Assembly: GCF_003236305.1 (NCBI RefSeq)
Contig: NZ_POTX01000004.1
Span: 1-64,000 of the forward strand
Direction of reading: 5' to 3'
Source of the DNA: Micromonospora endophytica
GTDB lineage: Bacteria; Actinomycetota; Actinomycetes; Mycobacteriales; Micromonosporaceae
Length of the DNA stretch: 64,000 bases
Shown here in pieces: positions 8,571-16,761 of this stretch. Each line of letters opens with the position of its first letter. Position 1 is the first letter of the stretch. A program made the translations under genes and the position numbers. The notes under the pieces were generated by a model, which was not told the origin of the DNA, did no database searches, and saw only the letters and a list, made by a program, of their open reading frames with translations.

Positions 8571-9146
8571 ATGCGGAGGAGTCGGGCGCTGTTGATGTGT
8601 GCCGTGGCGCTTGTCGCGCTCTCGGCCTGCGGGGCGGGCGAGGAGACGAAGACGGAGCAGAGTGCCCCGCAGGTGGCCACCTTGGCCACTCCCGAGCCGA
8701 AACGCACCGGCTCGGCGCAGCCGACGGAACAACGGCCGCGCGAGCGGCTCGACACCACGCAAGAGGAGTTTCTGGCAATGCTCGGGCCGTACCACAAGTG
8801 CATGCAGGAGCAGGGGTTCGGCCCCAAACCGGAGCAGGGCCCCATCGGCAAGCCACGGCCGGGCAACGCGAAGGAGGCGGAGAAGTACGAGGCGGCGAAC
8901 CGGATCTGCGAGCCGCAGTTCTATCCGCTGCCGCCGTGGGAGAAGGACCCGGCCAACCCGGAGGCCCGGGACTTCGCCCTCGACGTGGTGAAGTGCCTCA
9001 AGGAGAAAGGCGTCAAGTACGTCGAGGTGAGCGAGGACGGCATCAGCATCGCCTTCGGCGGCGACCAGAACGACTCCCGCTCGATCAGCATGGGCCTGGA
9101 CCTCGCGCCCGAGTGCGAGCGCAAGGTGGCTGCCGCGTCGAAGTGA
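8571..9146 (+). CDS. Lipoprotein with two CMxExG/Cys repeats (module 1)
   Basis: 191-aa predicted lipoprotein. Signal peptide MRRSRALLMCAVALVALSAC with lipidated C20, then a Thr/Glu/Pro-rich spacer. The mature part has four cysteines: KCMQEQG (C77), ICEPQ (C113), KCLKEKG (C142) and ECERK (C182). The C77-C113 and C142-C182 gaps are 36 and 40 residues, almost the same as in the lipoprotein at 41802-42335 (37 and 41), which also sits beside a MacB-type exporter. ATG at 8571 is set by the GAGGGAAGG ribosome-binding site and the signal peptide; the frame is open further upstream. Function unknown; probably an extracytoplasmic partner of the adjacent exporter. Confidence 0.8.
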   Translation: MRRSRALLMCAVALVALSACGAGEETKTEQSAPQVATLATPEPKRTGSAQPTEQRPRERLDTTQEEFLAMLGPYHKCMQEQGFGPKPEQGPIGKPRPGNAKEAEKYEAANRICEPQFYPLPPWEKDPANPEARDFALDVVKCLKEKGVKYVEVSEDGISIAFGGDQNDSRSISMGLDLAPECERKVAAASK

Positions 9147-9160
9147 CGCAGGGCGAACAG

Positions 9161-9197
9161 CGAGTGCGGCGGCCGGAGAACCCGGCCGCCGCACTCG
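9161..9197. terminator. Strong bidirectional hairpin terminator
   Basis: Perfect 16-bp stem CGAGTGCGGCGGCCGG (9161-9176) / CCGGCCGCCGCACTCG (9182-9197), 5-base loop, followed by TTT. It separates the lipoprotein from the convergent permease gene. Confidence 0.9.
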
Positions 9198-9233
9198 TTT
9201 CGTACCGGCCTCCGCCAGCCGGAGGCGGGGACC

Positions 9234-10445
9234 TCAGCCGGCGGCGAGGGCCTGCGTCGGGGGCAGCCGCGCCGCGCGTACGCACGGATAGACACCGGCG
9301 AGCACGCCGATCACGACGGCCCCACCCACCCCGAGGACCGCCGACTCGGCGGGTATCACCAACGGCCAGCCCTGCCAGGTCGCGTACCCGATGGTGGCGA
9401 GCAGGCCCAGCGCCGTGCCGACCAGCCCACCGAGCACCGCCAGCACCACCGACTCGGTCAGGAACTGGCTGCGGATCTGCCCACGGGTGGCGCCGAGTGC
9501 CCGCCGCAGGCCGATCTCGGCACGCCGCTCCAGCACCGAGACGACCATGGTGTTGGCCACCCCGATGCCACCGACCAGCAGGGCCACCCCGGCCAGGGCC
9601 AGGAAGAGGACGGCGAAGCTGCCCTCGGTGGCCCGCTTGGCGGCCAACGCGTCCGAGGGGCGGCTCACCACCACCTGACCGGGCCGTTCCGGGAAGATCG
9701 TCTCCGCCAGCACCCCTCGGACCGTCTCCAGCTGCGACTCCTCACACCGCAGGTAGATCACCGTCGGGTGGCCGTCGAAGCGCAGCTCGCTGCGGGCCGC
9801 CGCCCAGCCGACCAGCACCGACCTGTCGATGTCCGGCGACAGTGGAGTCTGCGCCAGGATGCCGACCACGGTGAACCGGCGATCGGAGATCATCACCTGG
9901 GGTGCGGGCTGGCCGGTGGGCAGGTCGGTGATGCCGAGCCGGGTGGCGGCGACGGAACCGAGCACCACCGTGGGAAAGTTCGCCGTGGCCGGGTTCAGCC
10001 AACTGCCGACGCGGACCCGTGCGTTGATGGTGGGCAGCAGGTCCAGCTGGCTGGCCAGCACGGTGAGGCCGGAACCGTCCGTGGGGGCGACGCGGTCGTT
10101 TCGGCGTACCACGGTGTGGGTGTTGGCGACCGCGCTGACCGCCGTGACCGGACCGATGCGCCGGACCATCCCCACCGCCGATTCCGGCAGCTTGGTGGGG
10201 GGATCGCGGTCCACCGCCATCGCCTGAAGGCTGTTCGTGCCGAGCGCGGTCAACTCGGTCAGCAGCGCGGCCTGGCTGGACGCCGGGATACCGGTCACCA
10301 CGATCATGGTGGCGATGCCGATCGCGATGCCCAGCGCCGACAACACCGCCCGCAGCGGGCGGGTCCGCAGGCCGGTCAGCCCGAGCGCGAGCAGATCCGG
10401 TACGGCCAACCGGACCGGCCGCGCCCGATCGAACTGCCCGCTCAC
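9234..10445 (-). CDS. MacB/FtsX-type ABC transporter permease (module 1)
   Basis: 403-aa inner-membrane subunit. One helix near residues 25-50 ([29 protein letters not shown]), a long extracytoplasmic MacB-PCD-like domain, then three C-terminal helices of the FtsX domain ([45 protein letters not shown]). Such permeases do not channel substrate across the membrane themselves but couple ATP hydrolysis to movement of envelope substrates. Its start overlaps the ATPase stop by 4 bases, and the order membrane-fusion protein, ATPase, permease indicates one operon. It is the counterpart of the permease at 38803-40023. Confidence 0.9.
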   Translation of the reverse strand: MSGQFDRARPVRLAVPDLLALGLTGLRTRPLRAVLSALGIAIGIATMIVVTGIPASSQAALLTELTALGTNSLQAMAVDRDPPTKLPESAVGMVRRIGPVTAVSAVANTHTVVRRNDRVAPTDGSGLTVLASQLDLLPTINARVRVGSWLNPATANFPTVVLGSVAATRLGITDLPTGQPAPQVMISDRRFTVVGILAQTPLSPDIDRSVLVGWAAARSELRFDGHPTVIYLRCEESQLETVRGVLAETIFPERPGQVVVSRPSDALAAKRATEGSFAVLFLALAGVALLVGGIGVANTMVVSVLERRAEIGLRRALGATRGQIRSQFLTESVVLAVLGGLVGTALGLLATIGYATWQGWPLVIPAESAVLGVGGAVVIGVLAGVYPCVRAARLPPTQALAAG

Positions 10446-11149
10446 CGGTCCGCCACCACGGTGTGGGCCGCTGGCGCGTCGTCGCTGATCAGCCGCCCGT
10501 CGCGGATCTCGATCCGGCGGGGCAGTGCCGCGGCGATGTCCCGGTCGTGGGTGATCAGCACGATGGTGGTGCCCTCCTCGTTGAGCCGGCGCAGCAGGCG
10601 CAGCACGGACTGCCCGGTGGCGGTGTCCAGCGCGCCTGTGGGTTCGTCGGCCAGCACCAGCGAGGGCCGGTTGGCCAGGGCGCGGGCGATCGCGACCCGC
10701 TGTTTCTCGCCACCGGAGAGCTGCTGTGGGCGGTGCTCGGTGCGGTGCGCCAGGCCGACCCGGGCCAGGGCGCGCATGGCGTGTTCCCGCCGCTGCCGGC
10801 GCGGCACCCCGGCGTAGAGCAGGCCGGTGCTGACGTTGTCGACAGCGCTCAACCCGTCGGCGAGGTGGAACTGCTGGAACACGAAACCGATCTCTTGAGC
10901 CCGCAGCGCCGACAACTGCCGGTCGCCGAGCGTCGCGACGTCCTGACCCGCGATGTGGACGCTGCCCGAGGTGGGGCGGTCCAACGTACCGATGATGTTG
11001 AGCAGGGTCGACTTGCCCGATCCGGACGGCCCGACGATGGCCACCAGCTCTCCGGCGGCGACGTCCAGGCTCACCCTGGCCAGCGCGGTCACCCCGCCCG
11101 GATAGACCATCGACGCGTCGCGTACCGAGAGCACCTGTCGCCCGGTCAC
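10442..11149 (-). CDS. ABC transporter ATPase, MacB/LolD type (module 1)
   Basis: 235-aa cytoplasmic ATPase that powers the adjacent FtsX-type permease. Walker [10 protein letters not shown] at residues 40-48, Q-loop in FVFQQFHL, signature [15 protein letters not shown], Walker [13 protein letters not shown] and the switch histidine in LITHD. The [10 protein letters not shown] signature and short length place it in the MacB/LolD/FtsE group. It overlaps both neighbours by 4 bases. Confidence 0.95.
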   Translation of the reverse strand: MTGRQVLSVRDASMVYPGGVTALARVSLDVAAGELVAIVGPSGSGKSTLLNIIGTLDRPTSGSVHIAGQDVATLGDRQLSALRAQEIGFVFQQFHLADGLSAVDNVSTGLLYAGVPRRQRREHAMRALARVGLAHRTEHRPQQLSGGEKQRVAIARALANRPSLVLADEPTGALDTATGQSVLRLLRRLNEEGTTIVLITHDRDIAAALPRRIEIRDGRLISDDAPAAHTVVADR

Positions 11150-12369
11150 GCGGGCACCACCAGCGCGACGCCCTCGGTCAGCCCCTCGCCGGTGATCTCG
11201 ACCCAGCCGTCGGCGAACATGCCGGTGCTTACCGCGACCAGTCCGTTGGCGGTCTGCACCGCGTAGCCGCCCTCGCGCAACGCCACCAGCGCCTCGACCG
11301 GCGCGACCAGCACGTCAGTGGCGGTACGTCCGGTGAACTGCACCTGCACCTCACCGGAGTCGAGGTTGGCGATGGCCTTCGGCTTGTCCACGGCCACCGT
11401 CACGGTCAGCATTTGTGGGCTGCTGGTGACGCCGTTCTCGGTCGCGACCAGATCACGACCGACGGTGACGACACGGGCGGGGACCGTACGCTCGTCGGGC
11501 AGTTCCACGGTGACCCGGTCGCCCCGCTTGATCGTGGCGGCGTCGGCGAGTTCGGCACCTACTGTGATCACTTTGCGGACCGCAGTCACCGTCAGCAGGG
11601 GCTCGTTGGCCGAGCCACCAGGTGCGCCGGTGATCGAGTCCACCCGGACCGCCCCGCTGGCGATCTCGACGTGTCCCACCGGGATGGTGCCGGTCGCCGG
11701 CACGCCGAGATCGGTCTGCCAGCGTTTGATCGCCGTGATCAGGCTCGCGGTTAGCACGCCCTCGCCGCTGCGTACCCGCTGGGGTTTCGGGTCGGCGGCC
11801 TCGGCGTCGCCGTCGGTGGCTTCCGCAGCCGGCGGCGTGACCCACTCGCCGGGCGACGGTTGCGGGCCGATGGCGTAGCCGAGCGTACGCAGGTTGTCCG
11901 CGACGATCCGCACGTCCCGGCCGACCAGGTTCGGTCCGGCGATTTCCCGGTACATCGGCATGCTGCCGTAGAAGAGCACCACCGGCCGGTCGTCGGCCCG
12001 GAACAGTTGCCCACCCCGCTTGATGGTCTCGCCGGCCTGCGGCAACCAGGTCACCGTCGCGTCCAGGTGCCCGGCCAACGGACGGGCCGTGCCGAACCCG
12101 ATGGTGCCGGCGAGCTTCCTGGTGGTGGAGAGGTCGCGACGCTCGATAGTCGCGGTCGCTACGGGGTCCGTCGCACCCGTTGCCGGTTCGGCGGCGGCCC
12201 GGTGCCGGGTCACCGCGATCCCGGAGCCGACCAACGCCAGGCTCCCCAACACCAGGCCCGCGACGAGCCACCGGAGCGCACCACGCCGCCGTGCCGGCCG
12301 GTCGGGCACGCGAGGGATGATCTCGGTCGAGTCGTCAAGCTTCGGATACATGCCGACGAGACTGGCCAC
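11146..12369 (-). CDS. Membrane-fusion/peptidoglycan-binding periplasmic adaptor (module 1)
   Basis: 407 aa. A cytoplasmic leader, one helix at about residues 32-52 ([22 protein letters not shown]), then HlyD/RND-MFP-like barrel strands ([49 protein letters not shown]). Inserted is a peptidoglycan-binding-like helical segment ([10 protein letters not shown]...[21 protein letters not shown], given in parts). The C-terminal barrel ends EGVALVVPA. It should link the permease to the cell wall side. GTG at 12369 is used; ATG at 12351 (MYPKLDD) is possible, and neither has a strong ribosome-binding site. First gene of the exporter operon, divergent from the response regulator. Confidence 0.82.
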   Translation of the reverse strand: MASLVGMYPKLDDSTEIIPRVPDRPARRRGALRWLVAGLVLGSLALVGSGIAVTRHRAAAEPATGATDPVATATIERRDLSTTRKLAGTIGFGTARPLAGHLDATVTWLPQAGETIKRGGQLFRADDRPVVLFYGSMPMYREIAGPNLVGRDVRIVADNLRTLGYAIGPQPSPGEWVTPPAAEATDGDAEAADPKPQRVRSGEGVLTASLITAIKRWQTDLGVPATGTIPVGHVEIASGAVRVDSITGAPGGSANEPLLTVTAVRKVITVGAELADAATIKRGDRVTVELPDERTVPARVVTVGRDLVATENGVTSSPQMLTVTVAVDKPKAIANLDSGEVQVQFTGRTATDVLVAPVEALVALREGGYAVQTANGLVAVSTGMFADGWVEITGEGLTEGVALVVPA

Positions 12370-12429
12370 GGTTCGTTAGGAACCTGTCAGATATCGCGGC
12401 CGGACCCGGGGTGGTGGGGAATCCAGACC

Positions 12430-12435
12430 TATCAT
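12430..12435 (+). promoter_or_regulatory. -10-like hexamer, probable leaderless promoter
   Basis: TATCAT followed by 7 bases and the ATG at 12443. This spacing would start the mRNA at or next to the start codon. No clear -35 is visible and no ribosome-binding site precedes the gene. Confidence 0.45.
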
Positions 12436-12442
12436 CGCCGCC

Positions 12443-13150
12443 ATGTGTGCGCAGGTTCTGGTCGCCGACGACGATCCCCGCCAGGCCGAGGTGGTACGCC
12501 GCTACCTGATCGCCGAGGGCCACGGCGCGGTGGTGGTGCACGACGGCCGGGCGGCGCTGGAGACAGCCCGGCGGATCCGGCCCGACCTGCTGGTGCTGGA
12601 CGTGATGATGCCGGTGCTCGACGGCCTGGCGGTGTGCCAGGCGCTGCGTCGGGAGTCGGACGTGCTGGTGCTGATGCTCACCGCCCGGGCCAGCGAGGAC
12701 GATCTGCTGACCGGCCTGGAACTCGGCGCCGACGACTACCTGACCAAGCCGTACAGTCCCCGGGAGCTGATGGCCCGGGTCCGTACCCTGCTGCGGCGGG
12801 TGGGTCGCGGCACGTCGGTGCCGGTCGGTGCCGGGTTGCGGCGGATCGGGCCGATCGAGATCGACACGGCCGCGCATCAGGTGACAGTGGACGGTGCCCG
12901 GGTCGAGTGCACCCGTGGCGAGTTCGCCATCCTGGCGGCCATGGCCGAGCAGCCCAACCGGGTCTTCACCCGGGCCCAGCTGCTGCACCACACCCGGGGC
13001 ATCGACCGCAGCTCGACCGAACGGACCATCGACGTGCACGTGATGAACCTGCGCCGCAAGATCGAACCCGATCCCCAGCGACCCACCCGGTTGGTCACCG
13101 TCTTCGGCGTCGGCTACAAGCTCGCCACCGTCGCGGCGACGCCCCGGTGA
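12443..13150 (+). CDS. OmpR-family response regulator (module 1)
   Basis: 235 aa. Receiver domain with acidic pocket D9-D11, phosphoacceptor D53 (VLDVMMP), T80 and K102 (TKPYSPREL). The C-terminal winged helix (about 135-230) shows ECTRGEFAILAAMAEQPNRVFTRAQLL in parts and ends GVGYKLA. Translationally coupled to the kinase by a GTGA overlap and divergent from the MacB-type exporter operon, which it most likely controls. Confidence 0.93.
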   Translation: MCAQVLVADDDPRQAEVVRRYLIAEGHGAVVVHDGRAALETARRIRPDLLVLDVMMPVLDGLAVCQALRRESDVLVLMLTARASEDDLLTGLELGADDYLTKPYSPRELMARVRTLLRRVGRGTSVPVGAGLRRIGPIEIDTAAHQVTVDGARVECTRGEFAILAAMAEQPNRVFTRAQLLHHTRGIDRSSTERTIDVHVMNLRRKIEPDPQRPTRLVTVFGVGYKLATVAATPR

Positions 13151-14946
13151 GCGGCCGGCGGGTACCGATCCGGCACAGCCTGGTGACCCGGCTGCTCGTC
13201 ACCTCGGTGCTGATCGCGGTCGCCGCCATCGCGGCCACCGCGTGGCTGGCCACCCGGACCGCGACCCGGGCGATCAGCCAGGAGCAGGGTCGCTCACTGG
13301 CCGAGAACAGAAGCGTGTACGACATGCTCGTCGGCTACGCCGCCGCCCACCCCGACTGGTCCGGGGTGCGGCCGCTGATCGAGGAACGCGCCGCCGAACT
13401 GGACCGCCGGATCACCCTGATGACCGAGGACCGGGCAGTCATCGCCGACACCCACTCGGGCCCGTCGTTGCATACCGCCCGGCCGGCGGCAGTGGTGGAT
13501 CCGTTGAATCTGGATCTCGGTCTCACCGGCGGAACGGACCGCATCGACCGCCGGGCGGTCGGCCCGTTCCGGGTGTCGGCGGCCGAGAGCGCCAAGCTGC
13601 GCGAACTGGCCGAAAAGCAGTTGTCCTGCATCCGATCCGGAGCCGACGGGGAGATCAAGGAGCAACCCGACGGTCGATTCGAGATCATCGTGACCACACC
13701 GGACCCGAACAACCTGGCCTCGCGATGCAGCTCGGATCTGGCGTTCGAGTCGCCGAGAACCGGATCCGAGCCGAAGGCACTGCGGTCGCTGAGCCGGTTG
13801 GCGGGCCGCTGCCTCAACCTCGACGAGAAGACCCAGCGCCTGGAGGTCCTGCCGGACTTCACCGCGTACCCGGTCGCGCTACCGCCGAAGGGACGGGACG
13901 AGCGAGTGGTTCCGCAGGATGCCCTTGGCGCTCGGGTGGACGCGGCGGGCGCGGCTCGGATCAACAGCTGCGTGGAGAAGTCGCGGCGGACGTTGCTGCA
14001 ACCGTACGTGGCCCCGGCCGTGCTGCTGTTCATCACCGCCCCGGACACCGGCGCCGACCAGACCACGTTCACCCTCTCCGGCGCGAACACCATCCGCATC
14101 GTCACGGTGACCGGCGCGGTGCTGGTCGCCACCATCATCGTCACGGTGCTCGTCGGTCGCCGGCTGGTCCGCCCGTTGCAGACGCTCACCGACGCCGTCG
14201 ACCGGCAACGCCCCGCGCCGGTCTCCGCCCCGGACGAGATCGGCAGGCTGGCCCGCGCCCTCAACGACTCGACCCAGCGCCGCGACCGGGCCGAGGCGCA
14301 GCGACGGGCCATGGTCAACGACGTGGCGCACGAACTGCGTACCCCGCTGACGAACATCCGCAGCTGGCTGGAGGCGGCCCAGGACGATCTCACCCCGACC
14401 GACAACCAGCTGCTCGAACTGCTGCACGAGGAGGCGGTGCTGCTGCAACACATCATCGACGACCTGTCCGACCTGGCCGCCGCGGACGCGGGCACGCTGC
14501 GCATCCATCCCGAGCCGACGTACGTGCGCGACGTGCTCACCCAGGTCGTCGACAGCCACCGGGGCACGGCACACGCGGCCGGCGTCGACCTGACCATGCA
14601 GGTCCACGACGATCCGGTGCTGTCGGCCGACGCGGTGCGGCTCCGGCAGATCGTCGGCAACCTGGTCTCCAACGGGATCCGCTACACCCCGTCCGGCGGG
14701 TCGGTCACCGTCACCGCGCACAACAACATCATCACCGTACGGGACACCGGTGTCGGAATCGCGGCCGAGAACCTGTCGAAGATCTTCGACAGGTTCTGGC
14801 GGGCGGACGAGTCACGCAACCGGGCGACCGGCGGCAGCGGCCTGGGCCTGGCGATCGCCCAGCAACTGGTCACCGCGCACGGCGGCACCCTGACCGTGCA
14901 GAGCACCCCCGGCCAGGGCAGCCTGTTCACCATCCAGTTGGGCTAG
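13147..14946 (+). CDS. Sensor histidine kinase with four-cysteine extracytoplasmic domain (module 1)
   Basis: 599 aa from GTG at 13147, inside the response regulator stop (GTGA). Helix 1 at about 15-35, an unusually long extracytoplasmic sensor of about 280 residues with cysteines at 161, 194, 222 and 275, helix 2 at about 316-337, HAMP, then H395 in DVAHELRTPLTNIRS. N box VGNLVSNGIRYTP, G1 RDTGVGI, and G2 GGSGLGLAIAQ are intact, so it should be active. The sensor matches nothing I recognise; its even number of cysteines suggests disulphides or a redox cue, which is inference. The frame is open far upstream, but coupling to the regulator decides the start. Confidence 0.92.
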   Translation: MSGRRVPIRHSLVTRLLVTSVLIAVAAIAATAWLATRTATRAISQEQGRSLAENRSVYDMLVGYAAAHPDWSGVRPLIEERAAELDRRITLMTEDRAVIADTHSGPSLHTARPAAVVDPLNLDLGLTGGTDRIDRRAVGPFRVSAAESAKLRELAEKQLSCIRSGADGEIKEQPDGRFEIIVTTPDPNNLASRCSSDLAFESPRTGSEPKALRSLSRLAGRCLNLDEKTQRLEVLPDFTAYPVALPPKGRDERVVPQDALGARVDAAGAARINSCVEKSRRTLLQPYVAPAVLLFITAPDTGADQTTFTLSGANTIRIVTVTGAVLVATIIVTVLVGRRLVRPLQTLTDAVDRQRPAPVSAPDEIGRLARALNDSTQRRDRAEAQRRAMVNDVAHELRTPLTNIRSWLEAAQDDLTPTDNQLLELLHEEAVLLQHIIDDLSDLAAADAGTLRIHPEPTYVRDVLTQVVDSHRGTAHAAGVDLTMQVHDDPVLSADAVRLRQIVGNLVSNGIRYTPSGGSVTVTAHNNIITVRDTGVGIAAENLSKIFDRFWRADESRNRATGGSGLGLAIAQQLVTAHGGTLTVQSTPGQGSLFTIQLG

Positions 14947-14957
14947 CCTGCCTGGTC

Positions 14958-15734
14958 ATGGAGGCATCCGACGACCGGCTCGAACTGGCCGTCGACCCGG
15001 CCCGGCCCACCGGGCGTACGCTCCTCGCCGGCGGCGTCGAGCAGTCCTACGTCGACCTCGCCGATCCCACGTACCTGCACTTCGAGTACGTCCGCCGGAT
15101 GGCCGCCGTGGCCGATCTCGCCGCGCCGGCCGGTGCTCCCCTGGACGTGCTGCACCTCGGCGGCGGCGCGCTGACCCTGCCGCGTTACGTCGCCGCGACC
15201 CGTCCCGGCTCGGTGCAGGTGGTCGTCGAGCGGAACCCGGCAGTGGTCGACCTGGTGGCGCGCGACCTGCCGGCCACGCCGGCCGGCGTCGAGGTCCGGG
15301 TCGCCGACGCGCGGGAGGCAGTCGTCACGGCCCCTGCCAGCGGGTACGACCTGGTGCTCGCCGACATCTACCGGGCGGCCCGGATGCCGCCGCACGTGAC
15401 CACCGTGACGTTCGCCGCCGAGGTGGCCCGGGTGCTGCGACCGGACGGCATCTACCTGGTCAACGTGACCGACCTGCCACCCCTGGTGCTGACCCGGGTG
15501 CAGGCGGCCACTCTGCGGGCGGTCTTCGCCGACGTGTGCGTGGTCGCCGACCGGCGGATGCTGCGCGGCCGGCGGTACGGCAACATGGTGCTCGCCGCGA
15601 CGCCGCGACCGCACCGGCTGCCGGTGGCGCGCCTGGCGGCGCGGGCGCGGCGCGACCCGGTGCCCGGCGGTGTGCTGCACGGGCCGGCGCTCGACACGTT
15701 CATCGCCGGTGCCCGGCCCCGCACCGAGCCTTGA
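14958..15734 (+). CDS. Spermidine-synthase-like SAM-fold protein
   Basis: 258-aa Rossmann-fold protein. LDVLHLGGGALTLPRY is the cofactor-binding loop, VVVERNPAVVDLV the acidic strand 2, and YDLVLADIYRA the active-site strand. Genuine spermidine synthases keep GGGxG followed by Glu/Asp residues and DSTDP; those are changed here, so aminopropyl transfer is doubtful and a methyltransferase-like role is as likely. It starts 11 bases after the kinase stop and may be cotranscribed, although TAGCCT lies 8 bases before its ATG and could give a separate leaderless mRNA. Nothing shows a link to the exporter beyond position. Confidence 0.7.
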   Translation: MEASDDRLELAVDPARPTGRTLLAGGVEQSYVDLADPTYLHFEYVRRMAAVADLAAPAGAPLDVLHLGGGALTLPRYVAATRPGSVQVVVERNPAVVDLVARDLPATPAGVEVRVADAREAVVTAPASGYDLVLADIYRAARMPPHVTTVTFAAEVARVLRPDGIYLVNVTDLPPLVLTRVQAATLRAVFADVCVVADRRMLRGRRYGNMVLAATPRPHRLPVARLAARARRDPVPGGVLHGPALDTFIAGARPRTEP

Positions 15735-15744
15735 GCCGGATTCT

Positions 15745-15774
15745 CACCGTCACCGTCACCGTCACCGTCACCGT
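15745..15774. repeat. Five tandem CACCGT hexanucleotides
   Basis: Five perfect copies of CACCGT followed by two variants (CAGCGT, CCCCGT) fill the short gap between two convergent genes. This is a microsatellite that could vary by slippage; it is outside any coding frame I accept. Confidence 0.85.
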
Positions 15775-15785
15775 CAGCGTCCCCG

Positions 15786-16316
15786 TCAGCGGAGGGCGTC
15801 GGGCTGTTCGGCATCCTGAAGTGGGGCCGCGTAGACGGTCATCCAGTGCGGCTGCAGCCGGTAGTAGACCACCTCGTTGTCCCAGTCGAAGGCGTCAGCG
15901 CCGTAGAAGCCCTGGAAGTAGGCGAGCAGGTCCGGCCAGTCGGCGGCCGGTTCGCCGCCGCTGGGGTTGAGGATCTCGACGGTGCCGTGAGTGAACACAC
16001 CGAGGTCCTCGCCCCGCATGTGGGCGACGCTGGCGGCCGGGCGGGCGGCGAGGTGGCGGGCCTTGGCGGCACCGGGTGCGGTGCCGAAATGCCACCTGCC
16101 GTGCAGGAAGTGCCCGTCCGCGCCGCTGATCCGTGGCTCGCCCTTCGCCGTCACGGTGGACAGGGCGAGGGTGCACATGCCGGTCAGCACCTGGGTGAGC
16201 TGCACCGCGGTCAGAGTGCGTTCCCCGACGATCGAGCGAAGGTGGGCGGTGGAGCGGGACAGGGAGGAGTCGAGCAGAGCCTGAAGCTCGGCGAGTTCCT
16301 CGGGCGTTTCGCGCAA
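15786..16316 (-). CDS. Pyridoxamine 5'-phosphate oxidase-like flavin protein
   Basis: 176-aa protein of the PPOX/split-barrel flavin superfamily: CTLALSTVTAKGEPRISGAD, FGTAPGAAKARHLAARPAASVAH (given in parts) and a C-terminal YRLQPHWMTVYAA. Such proteins bind FMN, F420 or haem and reduce or sense small molecules; true PdxH residues are not evident, so vitamin B6 synthesis is unlikely. It runs opposite to the GH62 gene, with a 445-base regulatory gap between them. Confidence 0.75.
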   Translation of the reverse strand: MRETPEELAELQALLDSSLSRSTAHLRSIVGERTLTAVQLTQVLTGMCTLALSTVTAKGEPRISGADGHFLHGRWHFGTAPGAAKARHLAARPAASVAHMRGEDLGVFTHGTVEILNPSGGEPAADWPDLLAYFQGFYGADAFDWDNEVVYYRLQPHWMTVYAAPLQDAEQPDALR

Positions 16317-16491
16317 TGTGATCGTCCTCAGCTGTCAGTGGGTCGCTGCACGTCCGCGAGGGACGCGGCCCCACCATGCTCCACCGAAAACCTGACACCT
16401 CTTGTCATGTTGCGTCGCGCGCCTCGGGAACTTCCACCCACGACGAGGTGCGCGGTGGGCGCCGGGCGGAGCATCCAACAGCGATCGCCGA

Positions 16492-16506
16492 TGTTAGCGC
16501 TCCACA
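16492..16506. promoter_or_regulatory. Degenerate LacI-type operator
   Basis: TGTTAGCGCTCCACA keeps the left half of the perfect operator at 16662-16675 and a decayed right half. Two sites 170 bases apart would allow DNA looping. The gap 16317-16761 shows no gene. Confidence 0.45.
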
Positions 16507-16661
16507 CCAGGGCTCGAAGATTCCGAGAAAGTTACGACTTGACGAACGGCATGTTATCGCCCACAGTCGATGCTCAAGGAGTGAAGACGCCGGTGGCTCG
16601 CCGGGCAAGCCTGGTTCGTCGGATCTTGAGTTGTGCGTTCGTCAGGGCACTCGGACGTCGA

Positions 16662-16675
16662 TGTTAGCGCTAACA
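16662..16675. promoter_or_regulatory. LacI-family operator upstream of the arabinofuranosidase
   Basis: TGTTAGCGCTAACA is a perfect 14-bp palindrome with the central CG typical of LacI-family sites, 86 bases before the GH62 start. Such sites repress plant-polysaccharide genes in actinobacteria until a sugar inducer is present. No lacI-type gene is in the window, so the regulator acts from elsewhere. Confidence 0.75.
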
Positions 16676-16761
16676 CTCGCCACTGCGGGTGTCTGACGCA
16701 TGCGTCCCGGTCCGGCCGTCCTCAACTGAACCGCTCGGGCCTTGGTCACTGAAGGAGGATC

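Noticed and set aside
12370-12384. GGTTC/GAACC inverted repeat in the module 1 divergent promoter
   Set aside because: Only 5 bp per arm; expected by chance at this length.
11860-13146. Long plus-strand extension upstream of the module 1 histidine kinase
   Set aside because: It runs antisense to the adaptor gene and through the response regulator; the kinase start is fixed by the GTGA overlap at 13147.
14958-15734. Calling this gene speE (spermidine synthase)
   Set aside because: The active-site signatures GGGxGxxxRE and DSTDP are not kept; only the Rossmann core matches.
15745-15780. Tandem CACCGT tract as a CRISPR array
   Set aside because: Units are 6 bases with no spacers; no cas genes are present.
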